DNA from: Rheum nobile
Taxonomy: Eukaryota > Streptophyta > Magnoliopsida > Caryophyllales > Polygonaceae
NCBI GenBank assembly: GCA_027886185.1
Contig: WOAB01000864.1
Coordinates: 4,092,001 to 4,156,000, forward strand
Length of the DNA stretch: 64,000 nt
Reading direction: 5' to 3'
Part shown: positions 1 through 12,119 of the stretch, piece after piece
Numbering within the stretch: the first letter of the stretch is position 1
Layout of the letters: every line of letters starts with the position of its first letter
Notes under the pieces: generated by a model
What the model saw: only the letters and a program-made list of their open reading frames with translations
Databases searched by the model: none
Told to the model about the DNA's origin: nothing
Translations under genes and position numbers: made by a program

Positions 1-2234
1 TGTGGTGGGAGAACATCAACTTGACCTGGTAACGTACCCATAAATTTCTCAAATGTATACTTGCTTGTTGAGGCGGAAGCAGATGTCTCCATTGTTCGTG
101 CACTGATGTATGCATCCTTTTGCTCCTTTATGACACACAAAAACTCTTTCATTTGATCAGTATTGTCCCCTAAAATATCAACAAAAGAATAAATCCCTGA
201 CATAAGTTCAGTCAACAGCCGCTTCTTCTCATCAATCTGAACACTACCATCATAAACTGAACCATCCACCTCAAAAATAGACTGTAAAATTGCTTGCTTC
301 GTCCACCGAGTATTTATGAACTTGGAAGGTAATGACTGCATGCCGATATTTCTGAAAACCATGAAAATGTGACAGCAGGGAATGCCTACGCTGAGAAACT
401 TGTTGCATGAACAACGAAAATCATCACTGGAAATCACATGTTGCACAATAGATGTTTTTCCAAGTTCACAACAAACATGATACTGGTGAATGTTAGTTTC
501 CTTTGTCATGTCTTTCAGTGTACACTGATATATAGCACTGTAGATCTCTTCCTGAACTTCATAAAACATGTTAATTGTGAAAATAGATGCACAATGCTTT
601 TCCAACTCCAAAGGGGTCTTCATGCCGGGAGAGCAAGTAGATGAATCCAAATCCAACTTCTGTTGACTGTGCCTTTGTGAATCAATTGCACTATTAAACT
701 GCATCATGAACACAACAAGACTTGATTGCGAACCTAGGAAATTCCCAAAAAACCTATTTTGACTTTCAGATCTTGATGTCGTCCTCAACAAGCCAGCCAT
801 TTTGACATTGTGAAAGAATGACGGTATCCAATAATGGCGTAGCTCAAACATTACTGCTAACCACTGATTATCATGCAGATTATATTCAGAAATGATAGAA
901 AACCACTCCTCTTCAAACTGTAGTGGACTAAGTTCATTGCTCCAAACAATAGAATTGAACTTTTTGTGGAATGCATCAATAACAGTTGGACAAGAGTGAG
1001 GAGGAAATTTTACTTTGGTAGGCACCTTCATCATTATATGCCACATACACAAGCGGTGAACAGACCCACTGAAAACACGTTCAACGGCAACTTTTACAGC
1101 AGGATCTTGGTCAGTAATAATAACATGTGGCTCATTGCCCGTCGCGTTTTTGAAATTCTCAAATAACCAAACATAAGATTCAACATCTTCATTCAAAAGC
1201 AAACCAACACCGAATGTAATAGACCTTTTATGATTGTCAACTCCAGTAAATGGAACAAATACCATATTATACCTACAACATGAACACAGTAGAACTGTTA
1301 AGATGCGTGTGCATACATAATACAGTATGTGTTCATACATCACAAAGTATGTGTTCATATGTAATACAGTATGTGTTCATATATAATACACAACCAATGT
1401 ATTAAATGAAAAAAAATGCATACCTATTCAGTTTGTATGTTGCATCCGCTGAAACAACATCACCAAAAAAAGAGAAACTCTTCTGGCTGACAGGATCACA
1501 CCAAAACAAACGGCATAGTTGGTCCTCCTTGTTAACATGATAATCAAAATAAAATGCATCACAGCGTTCTTTCCTCTTGAAGAAGTCATCAATGACCATT
1601 TGTGCATCACAACCAACCATATATGAGTTAAGACCCCTCTTAAAATTCTTGAAATCAACAACAGTGGCGCCTACATTAGCATATGAACCCACTAAATTCT
1701 TGTACACCTTGTAGCTCTTAGTTACACCAACATTCGATTTTAGACAATTCATAATGAAATCCTGGTGAAATGGAGTCACTTTTCTATTGCCTTTCGAAAA
1801 ATGTTTTTCAGACTCTTGCAGCATCGGATGTGTATGTCGACACTCAAACTTTGTCATGCGGTACCCTTCAGATCCTGCATATCGATAAATGATTCTAGCA
1901 TTACATCCACACCTATTAGATGCCCTCCTTCTTTTAACATCATTACCCTCAGTCGCATTAAACTCAGCAAAAGGCGATACATGCTTGTATCCTTCTCTAG
2001 TGCAAACAAGGTACTTCCAAATAATAATATTCGATCGATCATTGGACTTTTTAGTTGAACCCACACGCACATCAAAACCACATGCTTGTGCATAGGTGTG
2101 GTAAAACTAGATAGCATGTTCAAGAGTATGAAAAAGTTGTCCAACATATGGCTTCAGATCATCATTGCACACAGGAGTAACACACTCAGTATTATTCTCT
2201 GGAGAAACATGAACTTCTTCAATTTTACCCTTCC
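1..2234 (-). pseudogene. FAR1-RELATED SEQUENCE (FRS)/MULE transposase-like gene, 3' end outside the window, one premature stop
   Basis: Two exons are readable on the minus strand, 2234-1424 and 1272-1 (open to the window edge). Exon 1 encodes a FAR1-type DNA-binding region (KPYVGQLF..., FYHTYAQACGFDVRVGS, then Cys/His residues CGCNAR and CRHTHP) and the start of a MULE transposase domain (SADATYKLNR). Exon 2 continues that domain (NMVFVPFTGV, ITDQDPA, LCMWHI) and ends in a SWIM zinc finger CSCNKFLSVGIPCCH at 369-413. FRS proteins are nuclear transcription factors descended from Mutator-like transposases. An in-frame TAG at 2107-2109 sits where the family has a coding residue just before FYHTYA. 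It removes the start of the FAR1 domain from any product, unless a later start is used or the base is wrong. The rest of both exons is open. A splice acceptor (TTTTCAG/G) lies at 2235, so at least one further 5' exon is expected but was not found. It may be a degenerate host FRS gene or a FAR1-type MULE; no terminal inverted repeats can be checked because one end is missing. Confidence 0.8.
1273..1423 (-). other. Intron of the FRS-like gene, with short tandem repeats
   Basis: The boundaries follow GT..AG on the minus strand: donor AG/GTATGC at 1423 and acceptor TTGTAG/G at 1273. Splicing restores the FRS-family junction YKLNR/YNMVFVPF in frame. The intron contains about four degenerate copies of a GTATGTGTTCATA-like unit of about 20 bp (about 1305-1390). 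Related GTGTTCAT words recur in the upstream intron near 2290-2350. Confidence 0.8.
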
Positions 2235-3240
2235 CTGAAAATAATTACATAGAAAATATTAGTAAAACTAGAAGAATGTCTCGAACTTATGTGTTCATAA
2301 CATTTCTAAACTTATGTGTTCATACATATCCGAGCATGAGTGCATGTGTATAGACTCGTGTGTTCATGTAATAATCATTCCTAAAAACTGAAAAGCATTT
2401 GTTGAAGTTGTGGCATAACATTTCTATTGTGTTCATGAAGAAAAAGACATGTGAGCACATTATTTGACTAATGAGTTCATGATCAAGTAACAACAGTGTG
2501 CGTCGCGATATTACAATATAAATTGAGAATGTCTTCATCATTTCGTATGTCTGTCTAACTAGAATATAATCGTGTTCACTGATTCAGCGAAAAATGCATC
2601 ATCCAAAAGTACCAAACACAGAACATAGCACAAACAACATATCAAATACATTCAACACCTCAAGAAATCTCAGTGAAAATTCAAGGTCAATACATTCAAA
2701 CAAGCAGCTTATCAAAACGTTCAACAGATCACGAAAATCTAGTGAAAAAATCAAAGTTAAATATATTCAAACAACACGAGCAAGAGATCCATGAAACCAC
2801 GAGAGATTTATGCAAAAAAGTCATCGATTCAAGCTTGCCTGGATCCATAATACTCCGGTATTAGAAGTCACACACGATTAGAGAGAAATCAAGCCAAATC
2901 AGAGAGGAAATTTGTCCATTGGATTGTAATCTGTCCATTGGTCACGAACGATCCACGAGCCAGAGATCCATGAGCGAAGGCAATAGAGCAGTGAACGAAC
3001 GATCCACGAGCGAGAAATCCATGAGCGAGAGCACGACAGAGATCCCGGAACGAAGGGAATAGAACAGTGTTAGAATCTGTTTTTTTGGTGAATGTTGGCA
3101 CGCGCCCTTCCTTCAGCAACCACGCGCGCGTTTCAGCCCTTAGATCAATCATGGATTGATGGCTGGGATCCATCCTCAATCCTCTCCTATAACCCTATCC
3201 TCATGGGATCTTTTTCCTTACGTACAATCTAAAAAATAGT
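2235..3240 (-). other. Upstream intron/5' region of the FRS-like gene
   Basis: This stretch begins (minus strand) upstream of the acceptor at 2235 and should contain an intron and the 5' part of the FRS-like gene. No exon with FRS similarity is visible. Around 2889-3180 the DNA becomes more GC-rich and resembles a 5' leader; a 96-codon minus-strand frame there matches no family I recognise. It may be the first exon or untranslated leader, but nothing decides this. Confidence 0.4.
2944..3045. repeat. Two-copy 51-bp tandem repeat
   Basis: ACGAACGATCCACGAG starts at 2944 and again at 2995. Both are followed by a variant of AGATCCATGAGCGA, so the period is 51 bp. A degraded third stretch (CGAAGGGAATAGAACAGTG) follows near 3050. 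Confidence 0.6.
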
Positions 3241-3885
3241 CTTTTCATAATCACATTTTATATTCACGTTGATTGAAAATTTAGAAAAGTGGTGGTTATA
3301 ATAATTTCCCTCAAAATCATTACTCTTCACATATCAACGTTACGACCGATGAAAGTAACATAATCATAATTAGTCTATATAATACTAAAAGTTAGATTTT
3401 TTGTCCTAATAAATGCTTCAATTTATTAGGGTAAACAATCTATTTTACATATGAGGTAATATATTGTATGTAGTTTTTCCCTTTTTCACCCAAAATAAAA
3501 AAATTTAATGTCTTTTCACTATTATTATTATCACAATAATAATTGGTATGTCTATCATAAATATAATGTAATATTTTTTATTAAATAAATGTTATATTTA
3601 ATATGATTTTTTTAAATTTTCATATAATTAAAATAGTCGTATATTATCAAGTTTTATTTAGTATAGTTTATTCAAGTTTTCATCATAAATTGAACTATTA
3701 TAAAATTTATAATTTTAGTTTTCTAATTTGATATTATAAAAGTTCAACTCTAAATTTTCTTCTTATTTGAAGTACATAACATAAATAGTTTAGTAAAATT
3801 GTAAAAAAAAAAACCATTGGTACAAAGATAAACCAATTTTTAGTAAACAAAATTAAATACTCTATTTAACATTAGTCACAACCTA
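3241..3885. other. AT-rich intergenic DNA, no gene seen
   Basis: Strongly AT-rich sequence with stops in all frames. I see no coding similarity, no RNA gene and no clear terminal repeats. Confidence 0.6.
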
Positions 3886-6800
3886 TCTATATATACTATG
3901 TAAGAGGTCTAAATTCTAGGCGTCATCATCACATTCAATACGCCTACGTGTCATCATGAATCCAATCATCATTCGCCACATCATCCTGTAACACCCCGGG
4001 CCAGAGGTGCTACAGTGCCATAGTCCCGAAGGACTATAAGGCGGTTTCTAAAAGAAAAGAAATCCAAACTCTTCCAAATACAAAAAAAAAAATCATCAAC
4101 ATTAAAATCCCTGCTCAAGATTGAATCAATACTTAAACCTGTCATCCAGTTTAAATACAGCAATTTATATCCAAAACAACGGAAGCGAATACAACATTTT
4201 CAAATCTGATGCAAACTGAAACTTTAACTGTGAAGACATTTTGTGACCCAGAACCCGCTTGTTGCTACTAACCTGAAAAGACCAGTTGACTGGTGGACCC
4301 GATACACCAGCCAACCACAACACGTAAACCGAAGTTGGTCAGTCTCGCGAAAGACTGGCAACACTCTTCAAGCCAAAACAGTTTAACACCAGAGAATTAT
4401 CACAACAACCAACTCATGCCAAATAACAACATGCCACACATTATATATATACATATATATATATTATATCATAACTATATCATAATCATATCAATCAACC
4501 AAGACCAATCACACGTCAAAACACAAACACCCACTATCACATAACCAATCAATTACCCATTCTTATCAAACTCTACACTATACTAACCTCTTTCAATCCA
4601 ACCTCAATCTCATCACAAGTATAAATGAATAAAACGATCTAATCTAACTTTCTCTCCAATACTAATACCTCAATCATCAACCCTATGAAACATATGCACA
4701 TATCTTACTACTGACTTACAACCAAGGCTAACCAATCATACTGAACTCCATACTGCACTAACACATCCAATTAACCTTCACATTAACAAACACATAAGCA
4801 TCAACGAGACAATCATCACATAATACCAACATAACAAAACAACGATCCAGGCCAGCCACCCTTCCGGTGCCGCCTGTTCGTTAACATAGACTGTAACTCA
4901 TACACCTCAACCTAACTCATATTGTCCCACACTCTCAAGATGGGAAACCAACCTTCACACTCAATCCACACAACCGACCTTCAAAAACCACTAGCTGCCA
5001 CCACCAACCCCTACCAACATAAATCCACAACACCACTAGCTAAAATAGATAATATTAACAAGTCAAACTAGCCAACAATCAATATCCAACATAAAACCAA
5101 TAACCAAACACACAGTCAATATTCACCAACACAATCACTTAATCAAGCGCACAACCAATATCATCACAACACAATCACTTAATCAAGTATACAACCAATA
5201 TTCAACACATAACCAACACACACAACCACCAACACCTCCAATCCAACCTCCGTCTCCACCACCACATCACCGGGTGAGACAATCAACACACACTTTCCGG
5301 ATGGGACTTTCACCATCCAACCCTTGGTCCTTAACGACGTAGGCGTGCACCCTACGCGGTTTGGTGAGACTATCATCACCTGACCCTTTGACTCTGAATT
5401 AACACTGGCCCTTAACAACGTAGGCGACACTCGGTCCCTACGATGTTTGGTGAGGCTATCATCACCTGACCCTTCGACCCCCAATCAACGACAATCCAAC
5501 CACCACACTGACACTCAATCAAATATTACACACGACAACGATTAACACATATTCACACATATATATAATCAACCAAGCAACTTTAAATTCAATAATCCAA
5601 TCAATCCACAACAATCAATTCATAACCATCAATCCACAACAATCAATCCACATTTAGTTATGACCAACTACCACTTCACATTCAATCAAACACAACACGA
5701 GACAATTACTAACACACCCACACATTCACACACACACACACACACACATATATTCAACCACATAATTCTACATTCAATAATCCAGCACATAACCAATATC
5801 TGCCAACAATCAAGCAACAACCAATATTCTATACAAAACAGTAACCAAGCACATACCAATATCTGCCAACAACCAAGCAAACAATCAATACCCAGCACAA
5901 GACCAATAACAAAACACACAACTGGTATCCGATGCACGACCAATAATTATGCACACAATCCAACACACCACCGCCAACACACACAGGTGTCGACAAACAC
6001 ACATATTCAACCAAGAAATTTCACAACTAATAATCCAAATTAATTTACTCAGACAAGGCTAAATCAATTACTGAATCAATATAGGGACAAAAGTAATTTT
6101 ATAAAATATACGAAGGGTTAGCAAGATATATCTTGCCTCAAACTCGACAACCACGACCTCAGAGATCTCCAACCAACTCGAACGAACCTGCGACAACAAT
6201 CCGAACAAATCTCTGGCATTAATTAACTCATATCAATCCACTACTAACAAACCCCCAATTTCACCTTATAATCATTCCATGATTAATTAAGTAAACCACA
6301 CCAAAATTAACCCAAACTCAATCAGTCGTAGCTGCACTAATTCAGCTCACCGGACTGCTCAATTTTAACAACACCATTCACACAATCATTAACAATTGAA
6401 TAATATCCCTAAATTTCATACCTTCAAATCCAAATTCAGTAAACCCCACCCAAGGTTTAACCAATAGCTTCCAACATCCGATGGTGGCTTGTCGACGACC
6501 CTCTGCAGCCCCGGAAAAGACTCCCCTCGTCGCCGGAACTCAGTAGCAACAGCAACTCCACGCAACAGTAGCAACTCAGCACAGCAGCAGCTAAACGCAG
6601 CCCAAACGACACCTAACAGCGGCTTCGACTTGTAAAAATTCGTTCTCCCTGCTCAGGACTCCAAATGCGATGATTCCAACTCGAGGAGTTAGATCTACGA
6701 GTCTAGTTTGCCTCCTCAAAATTTCAGACCAAATTAATGAGTGAGCAGAGAGTTATTACAATTCTCCTGAAGTGTTGCAGATGGGGCAACAAAACACCAG

Positions 6801-7539
6801 CGGATCTGCAGCAGCTCGTCGCGGTTCAACAGAGGTTCGGCTCGCCTCTTCGGTGGCTCGCCTCTGTCGCCGGGAAGAGCAGCACCAGCACAACGACAAC
6901 AACAACAGCTCCGACGCAGCAGCTACCCCAGCGAACAGCAGCTACTTCAGCGAACAAAGGAGGACGAAGCGAGGCGCCGGAGGAGACGACCGAGCCAGGT
7001 TTGCCGGAGAAGACGATGGCTGGGCAGGGAGGCGGAGGAGCACAGCTCAGCGGAGCTCACCTGAAGAAGAAGACAAGGCCTCCTCCAAATCTGCCCCCTT
7101 TTCTGATTTTCTAATTTCCCCAATTCTCATTTTTATCCCCAAAATCCCAAAATTTCTCTTTTTCTGTTTTAAGAAAAATCCCAAAAATCTTATTTACCAT
7201 TTTGCCATTTATATAACCTTTGGGGAATTTCACATCCAGCCTTCAAATAAAATTATAATAATGAGTCCAGTTTAATTATATATAAATATATTTAATTAAA
7301 TACATTTAATTAAAAAAATTATGTATTAGACAATCTTACTCTATAACTTAAAAAATGATCACCTAAATTATTGAATCACAACTCGTTAATAGAATAAATA
7401 TTAAATTATTGTGAAAAAAGACGGTCTCTTATTGAAAAAAAATACAAATACACCTTAATACAAACTTATTATTTTATATATTATATAAAACAAAACAATA
7501 ATATATTTTTTCATGCAAAGCATGGGTTCAACCATCTAA
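3886..7539 (+). mobile_element. Small non-autonomous Helitron-like element, interrupted by a solo LTR
   Basis: The 5' end reads A/TCTATATATACTATG at 3886, a typical Helitron TC start after a host A. The 3' end has a short hairpin CATGC-AAA-GCATG (7512-7524), then 11 nt, then CTAA at 7536-7539 followed by host T, fitting the CTRR/T rule. Without the solo LTR and its duplicated 5 bp, the element is about 400 bp with no coding capacity. Helitrons make no TSD, so the call rests on these end signals only. Confidence 0.5.
3987..7232 (-). mobile_element. Solo LTR of the 3-kb LTR family, minus orientation, TSD CATCC
   Basis: It starts TGTAACACCCCGGG and ends GGGGAATTTCA, the reverse of the TGAAATACCC...GGGTGTTACA ends of elements C and H. 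CATCC lies on both sides (3982-3986 and 7233-7237), so the copy is complete, and no internal region is present. It carries the conserved 3'-end hairpin (4020-4037) and the GC-rich CAG/CTG-rich segment (about 6480-7080) near its own 5' end. Its dyad module around 5240-5480 resembles that of C. Long readings in the GC- and CA-rich parts are low complexity and not supported as genes. Confidence 0.93.
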
Positions 7540-8034
7540 TTTTAGAAAATGAACTATTTATCATGTGCCACCAAAATCACACCATTAGATTATTATTATA
7601 TTTAGTGTTTTTATAAAGCTAATATGTTTAATAAATGCCAAATAAATTATTTGACCAACATGCTCCTAAAAAGATTTAAACCTATCATATTTAGTTTTTT
7701 TTTTATAATAACCATCACCACTAAGCTTTATATGAGTCATCGGTTATCATCCTATTGGTATATCAGTGAGCAAAAATAATGAAAGTAATTAACGATGACA
7801 AAATCCACTTGTATATGTATATAAAATAAGATAAGAAAGATCAAAATATTCGTATTATATCACTATGTTTATTTATCTGAACTTCAACCATTTCGTATGT
7901 AATTGTCTTCATCAAGAGGGTATAACGTTGGGGGGGAAATTAAAATACAAAATCTTTAAAAATGTAAAAAATGATAAATATATATATATAATAGTGTTTT
8001 GTTAGTAAAATTACTCTAAACCTATAAAAATGTT
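7540..8034. other. AT-rich intergenic DNA, no gene seen
   Basis: AT-rich DNA between the Helitron-like end and the TSD of element B. No coding region, RNA gene or clear repeat was found. Confidence 0.6.
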
Positions 8035-8039
8035 AAGAG

Positions 8040-8332
8040 TGTAATAACCCTCATGTTACCATAGGGGTAATATGGTAAAATGTATGATTGCTGAAAGCAA
8101 GTTATAAAATTCCCTTAAGTTATGAAAGGTCTAAATTATGGTTAACCTTACGTTAACTGTAATTGGAACCAACTTATAAATTTTAACTTAGAAATGCTTG
8201 AATCAATTTACAAGTGTTAAATGGGTTAGGCATGGTTAAACTTATAAGGTTGGGTAACTTATAATAAGGTCGCTTCTCTGAGCTGGTATCGGCCAAGTTT
8301 CGGGGTCGAAACTTCTTTTAAGGGGGTAGTAA
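8040..8332 (+). repeat. Trapped pol-tail/purine-tract segment at the start of B LTR1
   Basis: These 293 bp begin with TGTAATAACCCTCA and are followed at 8333 by a second TGTAATAACCCTCA. The 3' end of the segment translates like a chromovirus pol C-terminus (FRGRNFF, then stop) followed by a polypurine run (AAGGGGGTAGTAA). The identical arrangement occurs in LTR2 at 21985-22277, so this LTR contains an internal-region fragment inside its own boundaries. Confidence 0.8.
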
Positions 8333-8470
8333 TGTAATAACCCTCAATTCAGTAAGGGTATTTGGGTAATTTTCCCAACGCTCGTTCTGTAAGCGAGACG
8401 CGTTTGACGTTTTCAGAATTTCTGTAACTCCTATAATCTCTGTAATAATCTTTTAGACGTTATTATATAC

Positions 8471-9216
8471 TGATGCGTTCCTACTAGTGGTGAAGGATCT
8501 CTGATCTTGTTTGGGAAGCCGCGTGGGGGTGGAATGATGGAACGCGGTGTCTGGAGGTTGGCGTGTGAGGGAGAACGGCTCGAAAGAGATCGAGCACTTG
8601 GCCGTAGCGTCGACAGCGGAGGATATGGACTTGAGAGATCGAGTGATTGTCGTAGCGTCGACAGCGGAGGGGATAGACTTGAAAGATCGAGTGGTGGACG
8701 TAGCGTCGGCGGCGGAGTGAAAGAGATAAGAAGTCAGACTTTGGAGGTGACGCAAATCTAAGAGAATGGAGGCAAATGGCTCTCGACAAGTAATCTTAGA
8801 TTAAAATTATGCGTAACCTAGTAAAGAAGGTCGAGATGACCTTTTATAGTACATAGCGGGACTCAGATGGGCCGAGTCTCGCAAAATGGGCCAGCCAACG
8901 CGACACGCGTGGAACACACACCCCAAAATAAAACTAAAATAATTAATGTCTCAAAAGATTACATTCAGTTCAAAAAGAACACGTTCATTGGATGGTTGAG
9001 AGAAGACAGACAGAGAACGCGCTCTTTGGGCTTGGTTGAAGACGCTTCAAAGAGAACGCGGTCTCTTAGGTGCCTTGGCTGGCGACGATGCGAGCAACCA
9101 AGGATTGCCTTGTGTTGGCGATAGCTTTGGCGCGTGATCTTGTGATTGGCCCCTCTGAGCGAATGCTCATAGCCTCTTCTTCCTCTGTGGCATTCATGGT
9201 GGGCAGGGGCGCATCA
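8471..9216 (-). repeat. Element A 3' LTR (left copy), TATA box intact
   Basis: On the minus strand this LTR contains ACTATAAAAG at 8850-8841, a good TATA box. It carries three 48-bp tandem units starting at 8603, 8651 and 8699 (CGTAGCGTCGACAGCGGAGG and variants). The last codons of the integrase reading frame overlap its first 150 bp (9066-9216). Confidence 0.9.
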
Positions 9217-10295
9217 CCCTCCCCCACTTGGCTATGAAGCATCCCCGCTTTACCATCATCGAACTCAGGCTCCACATAGGGTTCCAAGTCATCGACGTTG
9301 AAGGTCGCGTGGACACCATAGTCCGGTGGAAGCTCGATCTCGTACGCGTTGTCTCCCATTGCCTTCACAACACGAAAAGGGCCATCACCACGTTGGGCCA
9401 GCTTGGATTTGCGTTGAGCTGGAAAACGGCCTTTGCAAAGGTGCACCCATACCAAGTCTCTTGGGGCAAATATAACGCGTCGGCGCCCACGGTTGTGCTG
9501 GGTGGCATATTGTTCAGCGCGGCGTTCCAGCTGTGCCCGCGTTCTTTGGTGCAACTCCTGGATCATCGCGGCGCGGTTAGCCGCACTAGGGTGCTCATTA
9601 TCCTTCAAAGGACGCGGCAGCATGTCCATCGGAGTCAATGGGTTTCGGCCATAGACCACCTCGAACGGCGTCAGCTTCGTCGCGGAGTGCCTGGACCTGT
9701 TGTAAGAAAACTCAACAATTGCAAGTAAGTCCTCCCAACGCTTTGGGTTGGTTTTGAGCATGGTCCTAAGGAGGGCTCCTAAGGTTCGATTGGTCACCTC
9801 AGTTTGGCCATCAGTTTGGGGGTGGTAGCTAGTAGAATACAAAATTTTGGTGCCCAGCTTCCCCCAAAGTGTCCTCCAGAAATTACCCACAAATTTTGTA
9901 TCGCGATCACTCACGACAGATCGCGGTATCCCATGTAAACGAACCACGTTGTCAAAGAACAACGCGGCGATCTCACTGGCAGTGTTTGTGGTCTTACACG
10001 CGATAAAATGGGCCATTTTGGAAAACCTGTCTACAACCACAAAAATGGAATCCTTACCCTTTCGAGAGAGAGGCAAACCTGTGATGAAGTCCATAGACAA
10101 ATCTTCCCAAGGGCCTAAGGGAATGGGTAGGGGCGTGTAGAGACCATAGGGATGGGAGGTGGATTTGGCGCGTTGACACGTTACACAACTGGTGCAATAG
10201 CGCGTCACTTGGGTGGTCATACACGGCCAAAAGAAATGCTCACGAAGAGCAGCTAAAGTCTTGGTGACCCCAAAATGACCGCATCCTTCATGGGC
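9066..10295 (-). pseudogene. Element A integrase segment of pol
   Basis: The frame runs on from RNase H after an in-frame TAA at 10296-10298. It shows the zinc-binding His-His-Cys-Cys region (HEGCGHFG, then CTSCVTCQ) and the catalytic D-D-E core (MDFITGLP, VSDRDTKF, DGQTEVTNR), followed by a typical C-terminus (FNVDDLEPYV, GPITRSRAKA). Integrase inserts the cDNA into chromosomal DNA in the nucleus. The reading frame ends at 9066, inside the 3' LTR, so the LTR supplies about the last 50 residues. No chromodomain is recognisable. The segment is open, but it is separated from the rest of pol by the stop. Confidence 0.9.
9217..9231 (-). promoter_or_regulatory. Element A polypurine tract
   Basis: On the minus strand CCAAGTGGGGGAGGG abuts the 3' LTR. 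It is the expected primer for plus-strand DNA synthesis. Confidence 0.8.
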
Positions 10296-12119
10296 TTATT
10301 GGATGAGGAGTGTCCTAATTGGTGAGCTAGGAATGCACAAACGGCCTGCTTTATAAAGGTAACCCTCATGGAAGAAGTAGGTTTCAAACTCGTGGTCCCT
10401 AAGGCATTGTTCTACAATGGGCTTAAAGAAATGATCAAGCAGATATAAATCCTTAATCAATGCGAAGCCAAGAAGTTTACACTGGAGATGAGTAAGGAGA
10501 ACATACCTGCGAGAAAGGGCGTCGGCGACCACATTCTCCTTACCTTTTTTATGCACCACAACGTAAGGAAATGTCTCCATAAATTCCACCCAACGAGCAT
10601 GACGGCGGCTTAGGTGTGCTTGACTTTTGAGGTAGCTGATGGCCGCGTGGTCCGAGTGGATCACGAACTCGCGGGGCCACAGGTAGTGCTGCCATGTCTT
10701 GAGGACGCAAACTAGCGCGTAGAGCTCTTTGTCGTATGTGGGGTAATTCAAAGTGGTCCCAGTGAGCTTCTCGCTGAAGAACGTGATGGGCCTCTTCTCT
10801 TGGTGGAGCACTCCATCAATCCCCACATTTGACGTGTCACATTCCACTTCAAAGTGCTTGTTGAAGTCGGGGAGTTGTAGCAGTGGCGCGTTGCATAAGG
10901 CTTCTTTTAACGCATTGAACACGGTATTGTGTGTCTCCTTCCAAATCACCACGGCGCCTTTCTTTGTGAGTTCATGTAATGGCGCGGCGATGGAGCTGAA
11001 GTCCCGAACAAAACGCATGTAGAAGCCAGCCAAGCCAAGGAAGCTTCTAACCATTGTTGGCGTTGTGGGTGTTGGCCAATCTCTGATGGCCTTCACTTTC
11101 TCCTCATCAACGCGGAGTCCCTCCTTGGGGACCACATAGCCTAGAAAGTTTGTAGTGTCGGAGGCAAATCGACACTTGCCAAGGTTGGCATATAGTTGTT
11201 TGCGTTTCAAGCACTCTAACACAAGCCTAAGGTGCTGTACATGAGTCTCAAGACTACGCGAATAGACCAAAATGTCATCAAAGTAAACTACAACAAATTT
11301 CCCCAGAAAGTCCCTTAAAACATGGTTCATGAGCCTCATGAAGGTGCTTGGTGCGTTGGTGAGGCCGAAGGGCATGACTAGCCATTCATAGAGACCATAT
11401 TTGGTCTTGAACGCGGTCTTCCATTCATCACCTTCGTTCATGCGAATCTGGTGATATCCGCTCTTCAAGTCAATCTTAGTGAATAGGGTCGCGCCATGCA
11501 ACTCATCGAGCATGTCATCAAGGCGCGGTATGGGGTGCCTGTACTTGACTGTGATCTGATTGATGGCGCGGTAGTCCACACACATTCTCCACGAGCCATC
11601 CTTCTTCGGAACTAGGATCATCGGGACCGCGCAAGGGCTTAAGGATTCCCTCACGTAGCCGTGATCCAGGAGTTCTTGGACTTGGCAATGGAGCTCCTTT
11701 GTTTCATCTGGGCAAGCGCGATAAGCAGCTCGATTGGGGAGGGAGGCACCAGGCACCAAGTCAATTTGGTGCTCAATGCCTCGCAAAGGTGGAAGGCCTT
11801 GGGGCAGCTCCTCTGGAAATAAAGTGTTGAATTCTTCTAGGAGCTCGAAGATCGCGTTCGGCAGAGTTTCCAGGACGGGGGCCTCTTGGGTACAAGGAGT
11901 GGGCACTAAGAGGAAGCAGGGTGCCTTGCCACTCAAGGGGGCAGTGGGGTCGCTTGACCGCGCCAGGAGCAGCCTGTGTTCACAGGAGCCTTGCAACGTG
12001 TTGGTTTTTGGCGCGGTCTTTGGCCCTTCTTTGGGACGCGTCCGATCACTGGATGCATTGTCGGTGCTAGCTTCCCTGTTTCCATATGAAGAACGCGTGC
12101 TGCCTGGAGTCTGGTTCTT
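10296..12119 (-). pseudogene. Element A reverse transcriptase-RNase H segment of pol
   Basis: This is an open stretch of about 600 codons between two in-frame TAA stops (12120-12122 and 10296-10298). It has the reverse transcriptase blocks LVPKKDGSWRMCVDYRAIN, KIDLKSGYHQIR and MPFGLTNAPSTF, and the catalytic YFDDILVYS (codons at about 11274-11285). RNase H follows, with YDKELYALV and HSDHAAISYL, ending KGKENVVADALSRR. These activities copy element RNA into DNA in the virus-like particle. The catalytic residues are intact in this stretch; the stops on either side would prevent the polyprotein being made. Confidence 0.92.

Noticed and set aside
2889..3179. 96-codon frame upstream of the FRS-like gene
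   Set aside because: It spans a two-copy tandem repeat and shows no FRS similarity. It may be leader sequence, so it is described only as part of the upstream region.
5660..6043. Thr/His/Asn-rich 127-codon frame
   Set aside because: It is the translation of CA-rich repeats in the solo LTR, without any recognisable domain.
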